Both the position numbers and the translations under genes were made by a program. A stretch of DNA of 64,000 nucleotides from Qipengyuania sphaerica (lineage in GTDB: Bacteria; Pseudomonadota; Alphaproteobacteria; Sphingomonadales; Sphingomonadaceae), in assembly GCF_019711595.1 (NCBI RefSeq), contig NZ_JAIGNR010000001.1:1240001-1304000 (forward strand). The letters are read 5' to 3'. Positions 31,847 through 40,566 of this stretch are shown here, one piece after another; position 1 is the stretch's first letter, and each line of letters begins with the position of its first letter. The notes below the pieces were generated by a model that did no database searches, had not been told where the DNA came from, and saw only the letters and a list, made by a program, of their open reading frames with translations.

Positions 31847-32679
31847 TCGGGCTGTTCCTTCTTCTCCACCACCACGATCGGGCCGATGGGCGCGCCGGTG
31901 TCGAGGCGGTTCGTCGACGGGTTCCACAAGGTGGAAACATTGCCGTCGAGATAGAGCGCGTTCTTCACTCCCAGTTCGTCACGGTAGAAGCGCGCGAGCT
32001 TGCCGAAGCTGATCGCGGCGTTGGAAATCACGAAATGCGCGCGGCCACGCTCGTCGACGCCCACCGCGTTACGGATAAGGCGGCTCTCGCCATCATGCGA
32101 GATTTCGGGATGAAGCTTGCCAGCGACGACCAGCATCGGTCCGGATTGCGTGCCGAAATCGGGGCGGTCGCGGACATTGGCGAGGAAATCGTCCGTCGTA
32201 CGCACTTCCCAAGTGTCGCCCGTGCCGAAGAACACGCCATTGGGCTTCATGTGGAAATTGCCTTCGCCATCGGAAGTGCTGAGTGTCTGCAAGCGATCGC
32301 CGTCCTCGACAAAATAGCCGATGGGCTTGCCTTCATCGTCAAACATGCCGGCGTTCATGACGAAGGCGATGCGGCCCCCGGAGCGGCTTTTGGAATATGT
32401 GCTCAGGCTGCGATACGGCGCAGCGCCGGACGGGCTCAGATCCATCGACACCGTGTGGCGTGAAGGCGAGGCGAGGCAGTGCGTGAGCGGGGTGTCCTCG
32501 AAGATAATCGAACGGCAGGCGCTCTCAACCTGCGTAGTCCCCGTGGCCGTTGCGCTGGGAGTTGGCGAGGCCGGTGGCGCTTGGCCGTCGATCCGCGTGC
32601 GCGTGACCGGTTCGCCCTCGGGCGCAGGGTCGCAGGCGGCAAGCATCATCACGGGAAGGGCGAGTAAAGCGTATTTCAT
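31843..32679 (-). CDS. Phosphodiester glycosidase-family (DUF2233) lipoprotein
   Basis: Starting at 32679 the product is 278 residues with a lipoprotein signal, MKYALLALPVMMLAAC, giving a lipidated Cys16, so it is probably anchored in the periplasm. The rest matches the NAGPA/DUF2233 fold: FVMNAGMF, MKPNGVFF, TQSGPMLVVAGKLHP, RNAVGVDERG and NALYLDGNVSTLW. Members cleave or bind phosphodiester-linked sugars; the substrate here is unknown. A low-complexity Pro/Thr/Ser/Ala linker follows the lipobox. Both ends overlap neighbours by ATGA (trpE before, pip after). Confidence 0.88.
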   Translation of the reverse strand: MKYALLALPVMMLAACDPAPEGEPVTRTRIDGQAPPASPTPSATATGTTQVESACRSIIFEDTPLTHCLASPSRHTVSMDLSPSGAAPYRSLSTYSKSRSGGRIAFVMNAGMFDDEGKPIGYFVEDGDRLQTLSTSDGEGNFHMKPNGVFFGTGDTWEVRTTDDFLANVRDRPDFGTQSGPMLVVAGKLHPEISHDGESRLIRNAVGVDERGRAHFVISNAAISFGKLARFYRDELGVKNALYLDGNVSTLWNPSTNRLDTGAPIGPIVVVEKKEQPE

Positions 32680-34190
32680 TGTCCGTATCGGGGTTCCTGT
32701 GAGAGGCGGACGGCTTCGCGGGCGGCGGCAAACAGCGCCCCGGCCTTGGCCTCGCATTCGCGTTGTTCGTATTGGGGGTCGCTGTCGGCGACGATACCGG
32801 CCCCGGCCTGCACATGCATGGTGCCGTCCTGTATAACCGCGGTGCGCAGGACGATACAGCTGTCGAGCGAACCGTCCGGCGCAAAATAGCCAACGCCCCC
32901 CGCATAGGGGCCGCGCGTGGCGGGTTCGAGCTCCGCGATGATCTCGCAGGCGCGGACCTTGGGGGCGCCGCTGACCGTGCCGGCGGGAAAGCCCGCAAAC
33001 AGCGCATCGAGCGCATCCTTCGAGGGATGAAGTTCGCCCACGACATTGCTGACAATGTGCATGACGTGGCTGTAGCGTTCGACGGTGAAGCTGTCGGTGA
33101 CTTCGACGCTGCCGCTGGTGGCGACACGTCCGACATCGTTCCGCCCCAGGTCGAGCAGCATGAGATGTTCCGCACGCTCCTTGGCATCGGCGAGAAGCGA
33201 GGTTTCGGCGGCCCGGTCCTCCTCTGCATTGGCACCTCGGGGACGTGTCCCGGCAATAGGCCGCACCGTGACCTCGTTTTCGCGCACACGCACTAGGATT
33301 TCCGGGCTCGATCCGACTACAGCGAATCCGGGAAGGTCGAGGAAATAGAGGAAGGGCGAGGGGTTTACCCTGCGCAAGGCGCGGTAAAGTGCGATCGGCG
33401 GCAATTCGAAGGGCGCGGTGAAGCGCTGCGAGAGCACGACCTGGAAGATGTCGCCCGCAGCTATGTATTCCTTCGCCCGCGTTACCATGGCCGCATATTC
33501 GCCCGGATCCATCTGCGGCTCCGGCGATGGCTCTGGATGTTCGGCAAACCGCGCCTCGCCTGCTTCATAACCCGCATCGAGGCGCGCCATTGCCACATCG
33601 ATCCGCTCGCTGGCAGTTTCCATGGCCGCGTTCACGTCCCCGCTGCCCGGCCACAAGGGGGCGATACAGAACAGATTGTCCTTGAGGCTGTCGAACACCA
33701 ACAGCAGCGTGGGACGCACGAAAAGCATGTCGGGAAGGTCGAGTGCCTGGCTTCCGGCCCGCGGGAGCTTCTCTACCAGCCCTATCGTCTCGTAGCCGAA
33801 ATATCCGACGAGGCAGGCGAGGGCGGGGGGAAGCTCCTCCGCCACATCGATCCGGCATTCCTCGAGCAGGTTGCGCAGGGCATCGAGTGTCCCGACATCA
33901 CAGCCGACAAACTCCTCGCGGTCGCTTTTCCAGCTGCGGTTTATCGCAGCCTCGTCGCCCTCGGCGCGAAAAACGAGGTCGGGATCGAGGCCCAGCAGCG
34001 AATAGCGGCCGCGTACCTCGCCGCCTTCGACCGACTCCAGCAGGAAATCCCCGCGTCCTTCCTCGATCAGGCGTAGCGCCGCGCCGACCGGAGTGACCGT
34101 ATCGGCAACGACCTTTCGCCAGACGAGCGCGGGTTTCCCCTCGGCCAGCGCCGCCAGCGCGCGTTCGCGGCCTTCGAGGGACGGGGTCAA
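32676..34190 (-). CDS. trpE: Anthranilate synthase component I
   Basis: Makes anthranilate from chorismate with ammonia from TrpG. The 504 residues show the N-terminal regulatory part with LLESVEGGEVRGRYSLLG, containing the LLESxE tryptophan feedback site, and the catalytic PIAGTRPRGA, LGRNDVGRVA, HIVSNVVGEL and GTVSGAPKVRA motifs. It starts only eight bases after the ppiD stop, leaving no room for a leader peptide and attenuator of its own, and overlaps the downstream glycosidase gene by four bases. Confidence 0.97.
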   Translation of the reverse strand: MTPSLEGRERALAALAEGKPALVWRKVVADTVTPVGAALRLIEEGRGDFLLESVEGGEVRGRYSLLGLDPDLVFRAEGDEAAINRSWKSDREEFVGCDVGTLDALRNLLEECRIDVAEELPPALACLVGYFGYETIGLVEKLPRAGSQALDLPDMLFVRPTLLLVFDSLKDNLFCIAPLWPGSGDVNAAMETASERIDVAMARLDAGYEAGEARFAEHPEPSPEPQMDPGEYAAMVTRAKEYIAAGDIFQVVLSQRFTAPFELPPIALYRALRRVNPSPFLYFLDLPGFAVVGSSPEILVRVRENEVTVRPIAGTRPRGANAEEDRAAETSLLADAKERAEHLMLLDLGRNDVGRVATSGSVEVTDSFTVERYSHVMHIVSNVVGELHPSKDALDALFAGFPAGTVSGAPKVRACEIIAELEPATRGPYAGGVGYFAPDGSLDSCIVLRTAVIQDGTMHVQAGAGIVADSDPQYEQRECEAKAGALFAAAREAVRLSQEPRYGQ

Positions 34191-34198
34191 GCCGGACC

Positions 34199-36136
34199 TC
34201 AGTTGGTTTCGCCGAGCAGCTGGCGGCGCACGGCCGCAATGGCAGCCGGATTGCGCTCGACACCCAGTTCTGCACGCATGGCGGCCAGCATCTGCGCGGC
34301 ATATTCACCGCCCCATGCCTGGCCGACTTGGCTCTTCGCCATGGCGATCAGCGGATCGTTTTCTTCCAGATCCTCCAGCGTGACGTCGTCGAGGCCGACG
34401 ATGTACCAGCCCTGGTCTGCGGCGCCTTCGAGCTTTTTGACCGTTCCCTTTGCCATGCCGAACAGCAGGGCGATCGGCGCCGGAACGCGTGCATTCCCCA
34501 GCTGTGCAAGCTCCTGCCTGCTGTAGTTCACCTGCTCGGGTGCGCGGATTGCCTTTTCTTCGGCGGCCACTGCGGCGGCCAGGCTTTCGCCTCCCTCTAC
34601 ACGCTTCAGGATACGTTCGGCCGCGGCTTCGGCGCCCTTGTCGCCGGTGACGCGGCGCCACTCGGCAATCGCTTCGTTACGGATTTCAGCGAGCGGGGCA
34701 GCCGCGGAAGGCGTGATGGTCGCAACTTCGTAAAGCAGGAAGGTCTGGCCATCGGGCAGTGCTCCGATCTCGGGCTCGCCCTCGTCGATCTGGAAGGCAA
34801 AATCGAGCACGGGGGCAAGGATCGGCGGCACCGGTTGCGCGGTTCCGTAGATCCGTCCCGCAGCAGTAACAGGTGGCGTCGTGTTCAGCTCGAGATCGAG
34901 TTCCCTCGCCACGGCTGCAAGCGAAGCGCCGTCTGCAAGGCGGTCTTCGATGCCGACAGCAAGTTCGGCGATGCCGCGCTGGCGTTTTTCTTCACGTACG
35001 ACCTCCACGATTTCGGCGCGCGCATCTTCGATCGAGCGCTCCGCCTGCGTGGTGACGGAAGTCACGCGAGCGACATGCCAGCCAAGCGAGCTACGCGCAG
35101 GCGCGGTTACCGCGCCTTGCTTCGCTTCGAAATAGGCCTTCGCCACGGCTTCCGAAGCAGCCGACCGAATCTGCGAACGCTCCTGGTCGGAGATCTCGGT
35201 CGAACGAAGTCCCGCATCCGAGGCTGCCTTGGCGAAGCTTTCGCCGGCCTGGACCCGGGCGGCGATATTCTGGGCTGCTTCACGGCTCGGAACGATCAAC
35301 TGGGTAAAGCTGCGCGTTTCCCTCGCAGCATAGTTCTCCGCATTGTCGCGATAATAAACCGCGATTTCCTCGTCTGTGGGCTCGATGCTTTCGCCAAGCG
35401 CGCTGCTGTCGAAGGTGGCATAACGCAGTGTCCGACGCTCGGGCCGGATGAACCGCGCGCGGTTGTCGTTATAGAATTTCGTCAGTTGCGCATCGGTCGG
35501 GTCACCCTGCGGCGCGAACAGGGCGGCCGGGATGGTCGCGATCGCCCCGGTGCGGCGTTCCTTGAAGCTGCGGGCGTAGGTTCGCGCGATGCTGTCCGGG
35601 AGCTGCGAGCCGTAGGCGGCCGGAAGGACCGACTGCTGGAACATCATCGATGTGCGGATCTGCTGGCGGACCTGGCCGTCGGTCAGGCTGTTCGTGCGCA
35701 GGAAGAGATTATACGTCTCTGCATCGAAATCCCCGCTCGGACCGCGAGCCCCGGGGATCTGGCGGATTTCGCTGTTGATGAGATTCGTGCCGACGCGAAG
35801 GCCGTTTTCTTCACCCCAGGCGATCAGGGCATAGCGATCGATCAGGTCGTCGAGGATGCGGTCAAGACCGTCACCTTCGAGCAAAGTCTGCATGGTCGCC
35901 TCGGGGTTTTCCTGCCGAGCCTGGCGAAGCGCGTCATTCGCGGCGCTGTTGAGTTCCGCCGTACCGATTTTGCGATCGCCGATCACGGCCACGCTATCAC
36001 CGCCCGCAACGCCGCCGAAGCTGCCCGTGTTCGATACATCCATGCTGGCGAAGGCGAAGCCGATCAGGCCCAGGAAGGCCATCGTGATCGCGAGACCGAC
36101 CTTGGATTTGAAGAAATTCCGGAAAAAAGTGAGCAT
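34199..36136 (-). CDS. ppiD: SurA/PpiD-type periplasmic peptidyl-prolyl isomerase
   Basis: A membrane-anchored periplasmic folding factor of 645 residues. A short cytoplasmic N-terminus is followed by one transmembrane helix (about residues 13-32), a SurA_N-like helical chaperone region (about 50-230), a parvulin-like PPIC domain (about 250-370) containing GESFAKAASDAG and SSLGWHVARV, and a C-terminal helical part. The parvulin domain may be catalytically weak, as in PpiD of other bacteria. It is the first gene of the run ppiD-trpE-...-trpC-moaC and is divergent from tpiA. Confidence 0.92.
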   Translation of the reverse strand: MLTFFRNFFKSKVGLAITMAFLGLIGFAFASMDVSNTGSFGGVAGGDSVAVIGDRKIGTAELNSAANDALRQARQENPEATMQTLLEGDGLDRILDDLIDRYALIAWGEENGLRVGTNLINSEIRQIPGARGPSGDFDAETYNLFLRTNSLTDGQVRQQIRTSMMFQQSVLPAAYGSQLPDSIARTYARSFKERRTGAIATIPAALFAPQGDPTDAQLTKFYNDNRARFIRPERRTLRYATFDSSALGESIEPTDEEIAVYYRDNAENYAARETRSFTQLIVPSREAAQNIAARVQAGESFAKAASDAGLRSTEISDQERSQIRSAASEAVAKAYFEAKQGAVTAPARSSLGWHVARVTSVTTQAERSIEDARAEIVEVVREEKRQRGIAELAVGIEDRLADGASLAAVARELDLELNTTPPVTAAGRIYGTAQPVPPILAPVLDFAFQIDEGEPEIGALPDGQTFLLYEVATITPSAAAPLAEIRNEAIAEWRRVTGDKGAEAAAERILKRVEGGESLAAAVAAEEKAIRAPEQVNYSRQELAQLGNARVPAPIALLFGMAKGTVKKLEGAADQGWYIVGLDDVTLEDLEENDPLIAMAKSQVGQAWGGEYAAQMLAAMRAELGVERNPAAIAAVRRQLLGETN

Positions 36137-36358
36137 GGCTTGCGGGAATGCCTCTTGGTCTGCATTGGGCGCACCGCACTTTCCGCAAGGGAATGTGACA
36201 GATCGCCGGTTGAGGAGCGCGCTTTATCCGCCCTGCGACCTCGCCGCAACAGGTCGCTTTCGGTTTTGACGGATAAAGAAACGACGACTAGCGGAGCGGC
36301 GTTCAGCGCCTATATAGCGCCTCGCCCGGACAGTGATTCACGACAGGAAGATTAATTT

Positions 36359-37120
36359 ATGGCCGATCGGCCCTACATCGTTGGCAATTGGAAAATGAAC
36401 GGCACGCGCGCCATGCTGTCCGAAGCGCGCGCGATCGACCGCGCGGCGCAGCGCTACATGAAGGCCGAAGTCGCCGTCGCTCCGCCGTACACGCTAATCC
36501 ACGCCGTCCACCGCGAAGCCGAGCAGATCGGCATCGGGGCCCAGGACTGCCATGCCGACGTGGATGGCGCGCACACGGGCGATATCTCCGCTGCCATGGT
36601 CGCCGATGCGGGGGCGAAATTCGTCATCCTCGGCCACAGCGAACGCCGCGCAGACCACAAGGAAAGCAACGCCCAGATCAACGCCAAGATCGGCCATGCC
36701 CTGGAGGCTGGCCTGCGGATCATCCTGTGCTGCGGCGAGACGCTGGCCACCCGCGAAAAGGGTGATGCCGAGGCATTCGTCCTCAAGCAGTTGAAGGCGA
36801 GCCTGCCCAAGATCGAAGATGCCGCGGAGCGCCTGACCGTTGCCTACGAGCCGGTCTGGGCCATCGGTACCGGCAAGACGGCGACGCCGAAGGATATCGC
36901 CGCGATGCACAAGGCGATTCGTGGTCTTCTCGACGAAACCTATGGTCCGGAAGTCTCCGCCGAAGTCCGCATCCTTTATGGCGGTTCGGTGAAGCCGGAG
37001 AACGCCAAGGAAATTCTCTCGATCCCCGAAGTGGGCGGCGCGCTCGTCGGCGGGGCGAGCCTTTCGTCCGAAAGCTTCCTCGGTATCGTCGTCGCTGCTT
37101 CGGAAACCGAAGAGGCCTGA
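36359..37120 (+). CDS. tpiA: Triose-phosphate isomerase
   Basis: Interconverts dihydroxyacetone phosphate and glyceraldehyde 3-phosphate. The 253-residue TIM barrel has Asn10 and Lys12 (VGNWKMNG), catalytic His93 (ILGHSERR) and catalytic Glu164 (AYEPVWAIGTGK). The C-terminal phosphate loop is seen as ILYGGSVKPEN and GGALVGGASL. The ATG follows AGGAAG at good spacing. Divergent from ppiD; secG follows 69 bases downstream. Confidence 0.98.
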   Translation: MADRPYIVGNWKMNGTRAMLSEARAIDRAAQRYMKAEVAVAPPYTLIHAVHREAEQIGIGAQDCHADVDGAHTGDISAAMVADAGAKFVILGHSERRADHKESNAQINAKIGHALEAGLRIILCCGETLATREKGDAEAFVLKQLKASLPKIEDAAERLTVAYEPVWAIGTGKTATPKDIAAMHKAIRGLLDETYGPEVSAEVRILYGGSVKPENAKEILSIPEVGGALVGGASLSSESFLGIVVAASETEEA

Positions 37121-37189
37121 CGCTTGCCGTTTTGCCGCACTGTCCCTAGATGCGGCCCCAATAATCTTACGCTTCAGAGTAGATAACCC

Positions 37190-37558
37190 ATGTTCCTCTT
37201 CTTCACCGTCGTCCAGGCGATCGTCGCAGCCGCCCTTATCGGCGTCATCCTGATGCAGCGCAGCGAAGGCGGTGGCCTGGGCATCGGGGGTAGCCCTGGC
37301 GGACTGATGAGCGCCCGCGGTGCGGCTGACTTCCTCACCCGTTCGACCAAGTGGCTGGCCGTGACCTTCATAGCACTGTCGATCCTGCTTGCTGCGATGG
37401 CCGTCGAAGGTGTGGGCACGGGCGATGTGGAATCCACTCTGGACCGTAGCGTTGCTCCGGCAGAAATCGATCCGCTCGGCGATACCGGCGCGGCTCCCGC
37501 CCCGGCAGCAGCTCCGGCGGAAACGCCCGCCGACAGCGACGATCCGCTCGCCGAATAA
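37190..37558 (+). CDS. secG: Preprotein translocase subunit SecG
   Basis: SecG is the small accessory subunit of the SecYEG translocon. The 122-residue product has two transmembrane helices (about 1-23 and 52-70) joined by the conserved loop MQRSEGGGLGIGGSPGG, followed by a long Ala/Pro/Asp-rich acidic tail characteristic of alphaproteobacterial SecG. The order tpiA-secG-pyrG is common in the class. Confidence 0.95.
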   Translation: MFLFFTVVQAIVAAALIGVILMQRSEGGGLGIGGSPGGLMSARGAADFLTRSTKWLAVTFIALSILLAAMAVEGVGTGDVESTLDRSVAPAEIDPLGDTGAAPAPAAAPAETPADSDDPLAE

Positions 37559-37597
37559 CACTCGCTTCATCGCAAATCGCACGCGCACCGGTGGATA

Positions 37598-37620
37598 GCG
37601 CAGGGTTTCCTGCGCCTTTT
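37598..37620 (+). terminator. Rho-independent terminator after secG
   Basis: GCGCAGG at 37598-37604 pairs perfectly with CCTGCGC at 37609-37615 around a GTTT loop, followed by CTTTT. It lies 40 bases after the secG stop and before pyrG, so part of the tpiA-secG transcript probably ends here. Confidence 0.75.
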
Positions 37621-37662
37621 CCCTTGCGCCGACTCAACTCGCACGCTTAAGGCCCGACTCCC

Positions 37663-39297
37663 ATGGCGCGGTATATTTTCATCACCGGCGGCGTGGTCTC
37701 CTCGCTTGGCAAAGGTCTCATGGCAGCATCGCTTGCTGCCCTCCTCCAGGCGCGCGGCTACAAGGTCCGCATTCGTAAGTTCGATCCCTACCTCAATGTC
37801 GATCCGGGCACGATGAGCCCGTATCAGCATGGCGAGGTCTATGTGACCGACGACGGGGCGGAAACCGACCTCGACCTTGGCCACTACGAGCGCTTTACCG
37901 GCGTCTCGGCCCACCAGGGCGACAACATCACATCCGGCCGGGTCTACCAGCAGATCATCGCCAAGGAACGCCGCGGCGACTATCTCGGCGCGACGGTGCA
38001 GGTGGTCCCGCATGTGACCGACGCAATCAAGGAATTCGCGCTAGCAGGGCAGGACGATCACGATTTCATCCTGTGTGAGATCGGTGGCACGGTGGGCGAC
38101 ATCGAGAGCCTGCCGTTTATGGAAGCGATCCGCCAGCTCAGGAACGAGCTCGAGCCGATGCAGTCGCTCAGCGTCCATGTGACGCTGGTGCCATATATTG
38201 CCGCGGCCGGCGAGTTGAAGACAAAGCCGACCCAGCACTCGGTACGCGAACTGGCCAGCCTCGGCATCAAGCCTGACGTACTGCTGTGCCGCGCGGAACA
38301 TCCCATTCCCGATGGCGAGCGGCAGAAGATCGCCAACTTCTGCAACGTGCGCAAAGAGGCGGTCATTCCGGCCCTCGACGCGCCCTCGATCTACTCGGTC
38401 CCGCTGCAGTATCATGCCGAAGGGCTCGACACCGAAGTCCTGCGCGGTTTCGGCATCACCGATGCGCCCGAACCCGACCTGTCGCGCTGGTACGATGTGG
38501 TCGACCGCCACTCGAACCCGGAAGGCGAGGTCACCATCGGCGTGGTCGGTAAATATGTCGGCCTGCAGGATGCGTACAAGTCATTGAACGAGGCGCTGAT
38601 CCACGGCGGCATGGCGCACCGGGTCAAGGTCAACATCAACTGGATCGATGCCGAGGTTTTCGAGCAGAGCGACAGCGATATCGCCGCCCAACTCGAACCG
38701 ATGCACGGCATTCTCGTACCCGGCGGCTTTGGCGAGCGCGGGAGCGAGGGCAAGATCGCCAGCGTTCGCTTCGCGCGCGAGCGCAAGGTGCCGTTCCTCG
38801 GCATCTGTCTCGGTATGCAGATGGCTTGTATCGAAGGCGCGCGGAACGCCGGCTTCGAACAGGCGAGTTCGACCGAGTTCGGCAGCACCGACGAACCGGT
38901 GGTCGGCATCATCACCGAATGGATGACCGAAGAGGGCTTGCAAAAGCGCGAAGCCGGGGGCGATCTCGGCGGTACCATGCGGCTTGGCGCCTATGACGCA
39001 AAGCTGGCGGCAAACAGCCACGTCTCCTCCATCTATGGCGGTTCGACCGAGATTTCCGAACGCCACCGTCACCGGTACGAGGTGAACGGCAAGTATATCG
39101 ACCCGCTCGAAAAGCAGGGTCTGATCTTCTCCGGCATGTCCCCCGATGGCCTGCTGCCCGAAATCGTCGAGCGGCCCGACCATCCATGGTTCGTCGGCGT
39201 CCAGTTCCACCCCGAACTGAAGTCCAAACCGTTCGACCCGCACCCGCTATTTGCGGGCTTTATTGGAGCGGCACTCGAACAAGCACGCCTCGTGTAA
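37663..39297 (+). CDS. pyrG: CTP synthase
   Basis: Converts UTP to CTP using glutamine. The N-terminal synthetase domain begins [18 protein letters not shown], with [14 protein letters not shown] and [15 protein letters not shown]. The C-terminal class I glutamine amidotransferase domain has the nucleophile Cys382 ([10 protein letters not shown]) and the His/Glu pair in [12 protein letters not shown]. The length of 544 residues is normal for the family. Confidence 0.98.
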   Translation: MARYIFITGGVVSSLGKGLMAASLAALLQARGYKVRIRKFDPYLNVDPGTMSPYQHGEVYVTDDGAETDLDLGHYERFTGVSAHQGDNITSGRVYQQIIAKERRGDYLGATVQVVPHVTDAIKEFALAGQDDHDFILCEIGGTVGDIESLPFMEAIRQLRNELEPMQSLSVHVTLVPYIAAAGELKTKPTQHSVRELASLGIKPDVLLCRAEHPIPDGERQKIANFCNVRKEAVIPALDAPSIYSVPLQYHAEGLDTEVLRGFGITDAPEPDLSRWYDVVDRHSNPEGEVTIGVVGKYVGLQDAYKSLNEALIHGGMAHRVKVNINWIDAEVFEQSDSDIAAQLEPMHGILVPGGFGERGSEGKIASVRFARERKVPFLGICLGMQMACIEGARNAGFEQASSTEFGSTDEPVVGIITEWMTEEGLQKREAGGDLGGTMRLGAYDAKLAANSHVSSIYGGSTEISERHRHRYEVNGKYIDPLEKQGLIFSGMSPDGLLPEIVERPDHPWFVGVQFHPELKSKPFDPHPLFAGFIGAALEQARLV

Positions 39298-39678
39298 AAA
39301 ATATTTCAAATTTTTCCGAGCGGCTAAGCGGCTGTAAAACAACGACCCCTCTCGGGGCGCTTGTAGGCATGCGACAAATCAGCGTTCGCTAATGCAGGGG
39401 GCCGTCTTTATCTTTTGACATAGATGGGGCAGGACTATCTCGACTCGGTTGCGAAAAGCCATTGAGTCAAAGTGATTTACGCCTGCATGTGCAAGCGGTG
39501 GGGCTTGCCTCGAACCCGGTCGTCTTCTGCGACCCGGACGGCCGAATCCGAGGCTTGGCGGCGCTAGTCGTCGCGGGGGTGGTGCTTTCGAGTGCCGCCC
39601 CCTTTTACGTTGTGAACGCTCACGAAAAAGGCGGCGCCCCTTACGAGGCACCGCCCTAATTTCGCCTGGCCCTTTAGC
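39298..39678. other. 381-base gap between pyrG and hsp20
   Basis: No convincing gene is seen. Near its centre TTGACA (39415-39420) with TATCTC 15 bases later (39436-39441) resembles a plus-strand promoter. Downstream, a TTG-initiated frame of 65 codons (39462-39659) has one hydrophobic segment but poor ribosome-binding context and runs into the hsp20 terminator. A short CCCC/GGGG hairpin is at 39346-39357. A small RNA or small membrane protein is possible but unproven. Confidence 0.4.
39625..39655 (-). terminator. Rho-independent terminator after hsp20
   Basis: On the minus strand GGCGGTGCC (39655-39647) pairs with GGCGCCGCC (39638-39630), allowing one G-T pair, around an 8-base loop, and is followed by TTTTT (39629-39625). 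It lies just after the hsp20 stop. Confidence 0.85.
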
Positions 39679-40149
39679 TTAGGCCGCAGCGCTGTCGTCT
39701 TCGTCATCCTTGACGATCTCGAGCTTCTGCTGCCCGCCGATCGCGATCTTCTTCGGCTTCATCGCCTCGGGCACTTCGCGCACGAGGTCGATCACCAGCA
39801 TGCCGTCCTTGAGGTCAGCATTGTCGACGCGCACATAGTCGGCGAGGTCGAAGCGGCGCTCGAAGCCGCGGTTGGCGATGCCGAGATGCAGCATTTCGCC
39901 TTCGGGCCGGTCGTCACGCTTGCGCCCCTGAATCACCAGCAGGTTCTGCTGCGCGGTGATGTCGAGATCTTCCGAACGGAAGCCGGCAACGGCGAGGGTG
40001 ATGCGGTATTCGTCCTCGTCGCGGCGCTCGATGTTGAAGGGCGGATAGTTGTCGCCCCCGGCATTGCGCGCCTGGCGTTCCATGAGGTCGAACAGGCGGT
40101 CGAAACCGACGGTCGAACGGCGATAGGGGGTGGTGTCAAAACGGTTCAT
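39679..40149 (-). CDS. Hsp20/alpha-crystallin-family small heat shock protein
   Basis: A holdase chaperone that binds unfolding proteins in heat stress. The start at 40149 (MNRFDTTPYRRSTVGF), preceded by GGAGG, gives 156 residues. The N-terminal arm is followed by an alpha-crystallin domain (about 40-130) with the IbpA-type stretches PPFNIERRDEDEYRITLAVAGF and GIANRGFERRFDLADYV, then an acidic tail. The leader has an RpoH-type promoter and a folded 5' region that masks the ribosome binding site, so both transcriptional and translational heat control are expected. Confidence 0.93.
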   Translation of the reverse strand: MNRFDTTPYRRSTVGFDRLFDLMERQARNAGGDNYPPFNIERRDEDEYRITLAVAGFRSEDLDITAQQNLLVIQGRKRDDRPEGEMLHLGIANRGFERRFDLADYVRVDNADLKDGMLVIDLVREVPEAMKPKKIAIGGQQKLEIVKDDEDDSAAA

Positions 40150-40236
40150 CGAAACAAATCCTCCATTGAGCAATTTGAGTATGTGAAGGGAGCCCGTAAG
40201 CGGCACTCCCAAGTCGCCGCACCATGCGGCGACAGA
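40150..40236 (-). promoter_or_regulatory. ROSE-like RNA thermometer in the hsp20 leader
   Basis: The untranslated leader read on the minus strand contains a perfect 9-bp hairpin with a 3-base loop (40233-40213), a second hairpin with GGGAG/CTCCC arms (40210-40188), and next to the start codon the element TTGCT (40173-40169) facing the Shine-Dalgarno GGAGGA (40164-40159) across a short loop. TTGCT opposite the ribosome binding site in the last of several hairpins is the hallmark of ROSE elements of alphaproteobacterial small heat shock genes. The structure would hide the ribosome binding site at low temperature and open on heating. Confidence 0.8.
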
Positions 40237-40240
40237 CCCA

Positions 40241-40268
40241 AGATAGGCGCTTGCGAAAGCCTTTCAAG
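40241..40268 (-). promoter_or_regulatory. RpoH (sigma-32)-type promoter of hsp20
   Basis: On the minus strand CTTGAA (40268-40263) and CCTATCT (40247-40241) are separated by 15 bases. This fits the alphaproteobacterial heat-shock consensus (CTTG with a C-rich -10 such as CCTATNT). Transcription would start near 40234, immediately before the ROSE-like leader. Confidence 0.75.
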
Positions 40269-40302
40269 CATCGCACATGAGCGCTCCACACAAGGAAACC
40301 CG

Positions 40303-40566
40303 ATGAGCCAGCCTCATATCGACATCTACACCAAATTCGGCTGCGGCTACTGCTTCCGCGCCAAACGCCTGCTCGACGAGAAGGGCGCGGATTACCACGA
40401 GCACGACATCACCATGGGCGGCCCGAAGCGCGATGAAATGATGCAGCGCGCACCCACCGCGCGGACCGTGCCGCAGATCTTCATCGGAGACACCTATGTC
40501 GGCGGTTCCGACGAACTCGCCGCGCTCGAACGAGCGGGCAAGCTGGACGCCCTTCTGGAAGGCTGA
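40303..40566 (+). CDS. grxC: Glutaredoxin 3 (GrxC-type)
   Basis: A small dithiol glutaredoxin reducing disulfides with glutathione. Starting at 40303 after AAGGAAA, the 87 residues show the active site Cys14-Gly-Tyr-Cys17 (KFGCGYCFRAK), the TVPQIFIG cis-proline loop and the GGSDEL glutathione-binding motif. The longer frame upstream crosses the hsp20 leader and is not real. The next gene begins directly after the stop. Confidence 0.95.
   Translation: MSQPHIDIYTKFGCGYCFRAKRLLDEKGADYHEHDITMGGPKRDEMMQRAPTARTVPQIFIGDTYVGGSDELAALERAGKLDALLEG

Noticed and set aside
39462-39659. A 65-codon TTG frame with a hydrophobic segment after pyrG
   Set aside because: Poor ribosome binding context and its end is formed by the hsp20 terminator hairpin; kept only as a low-interest finding, not as a gene.
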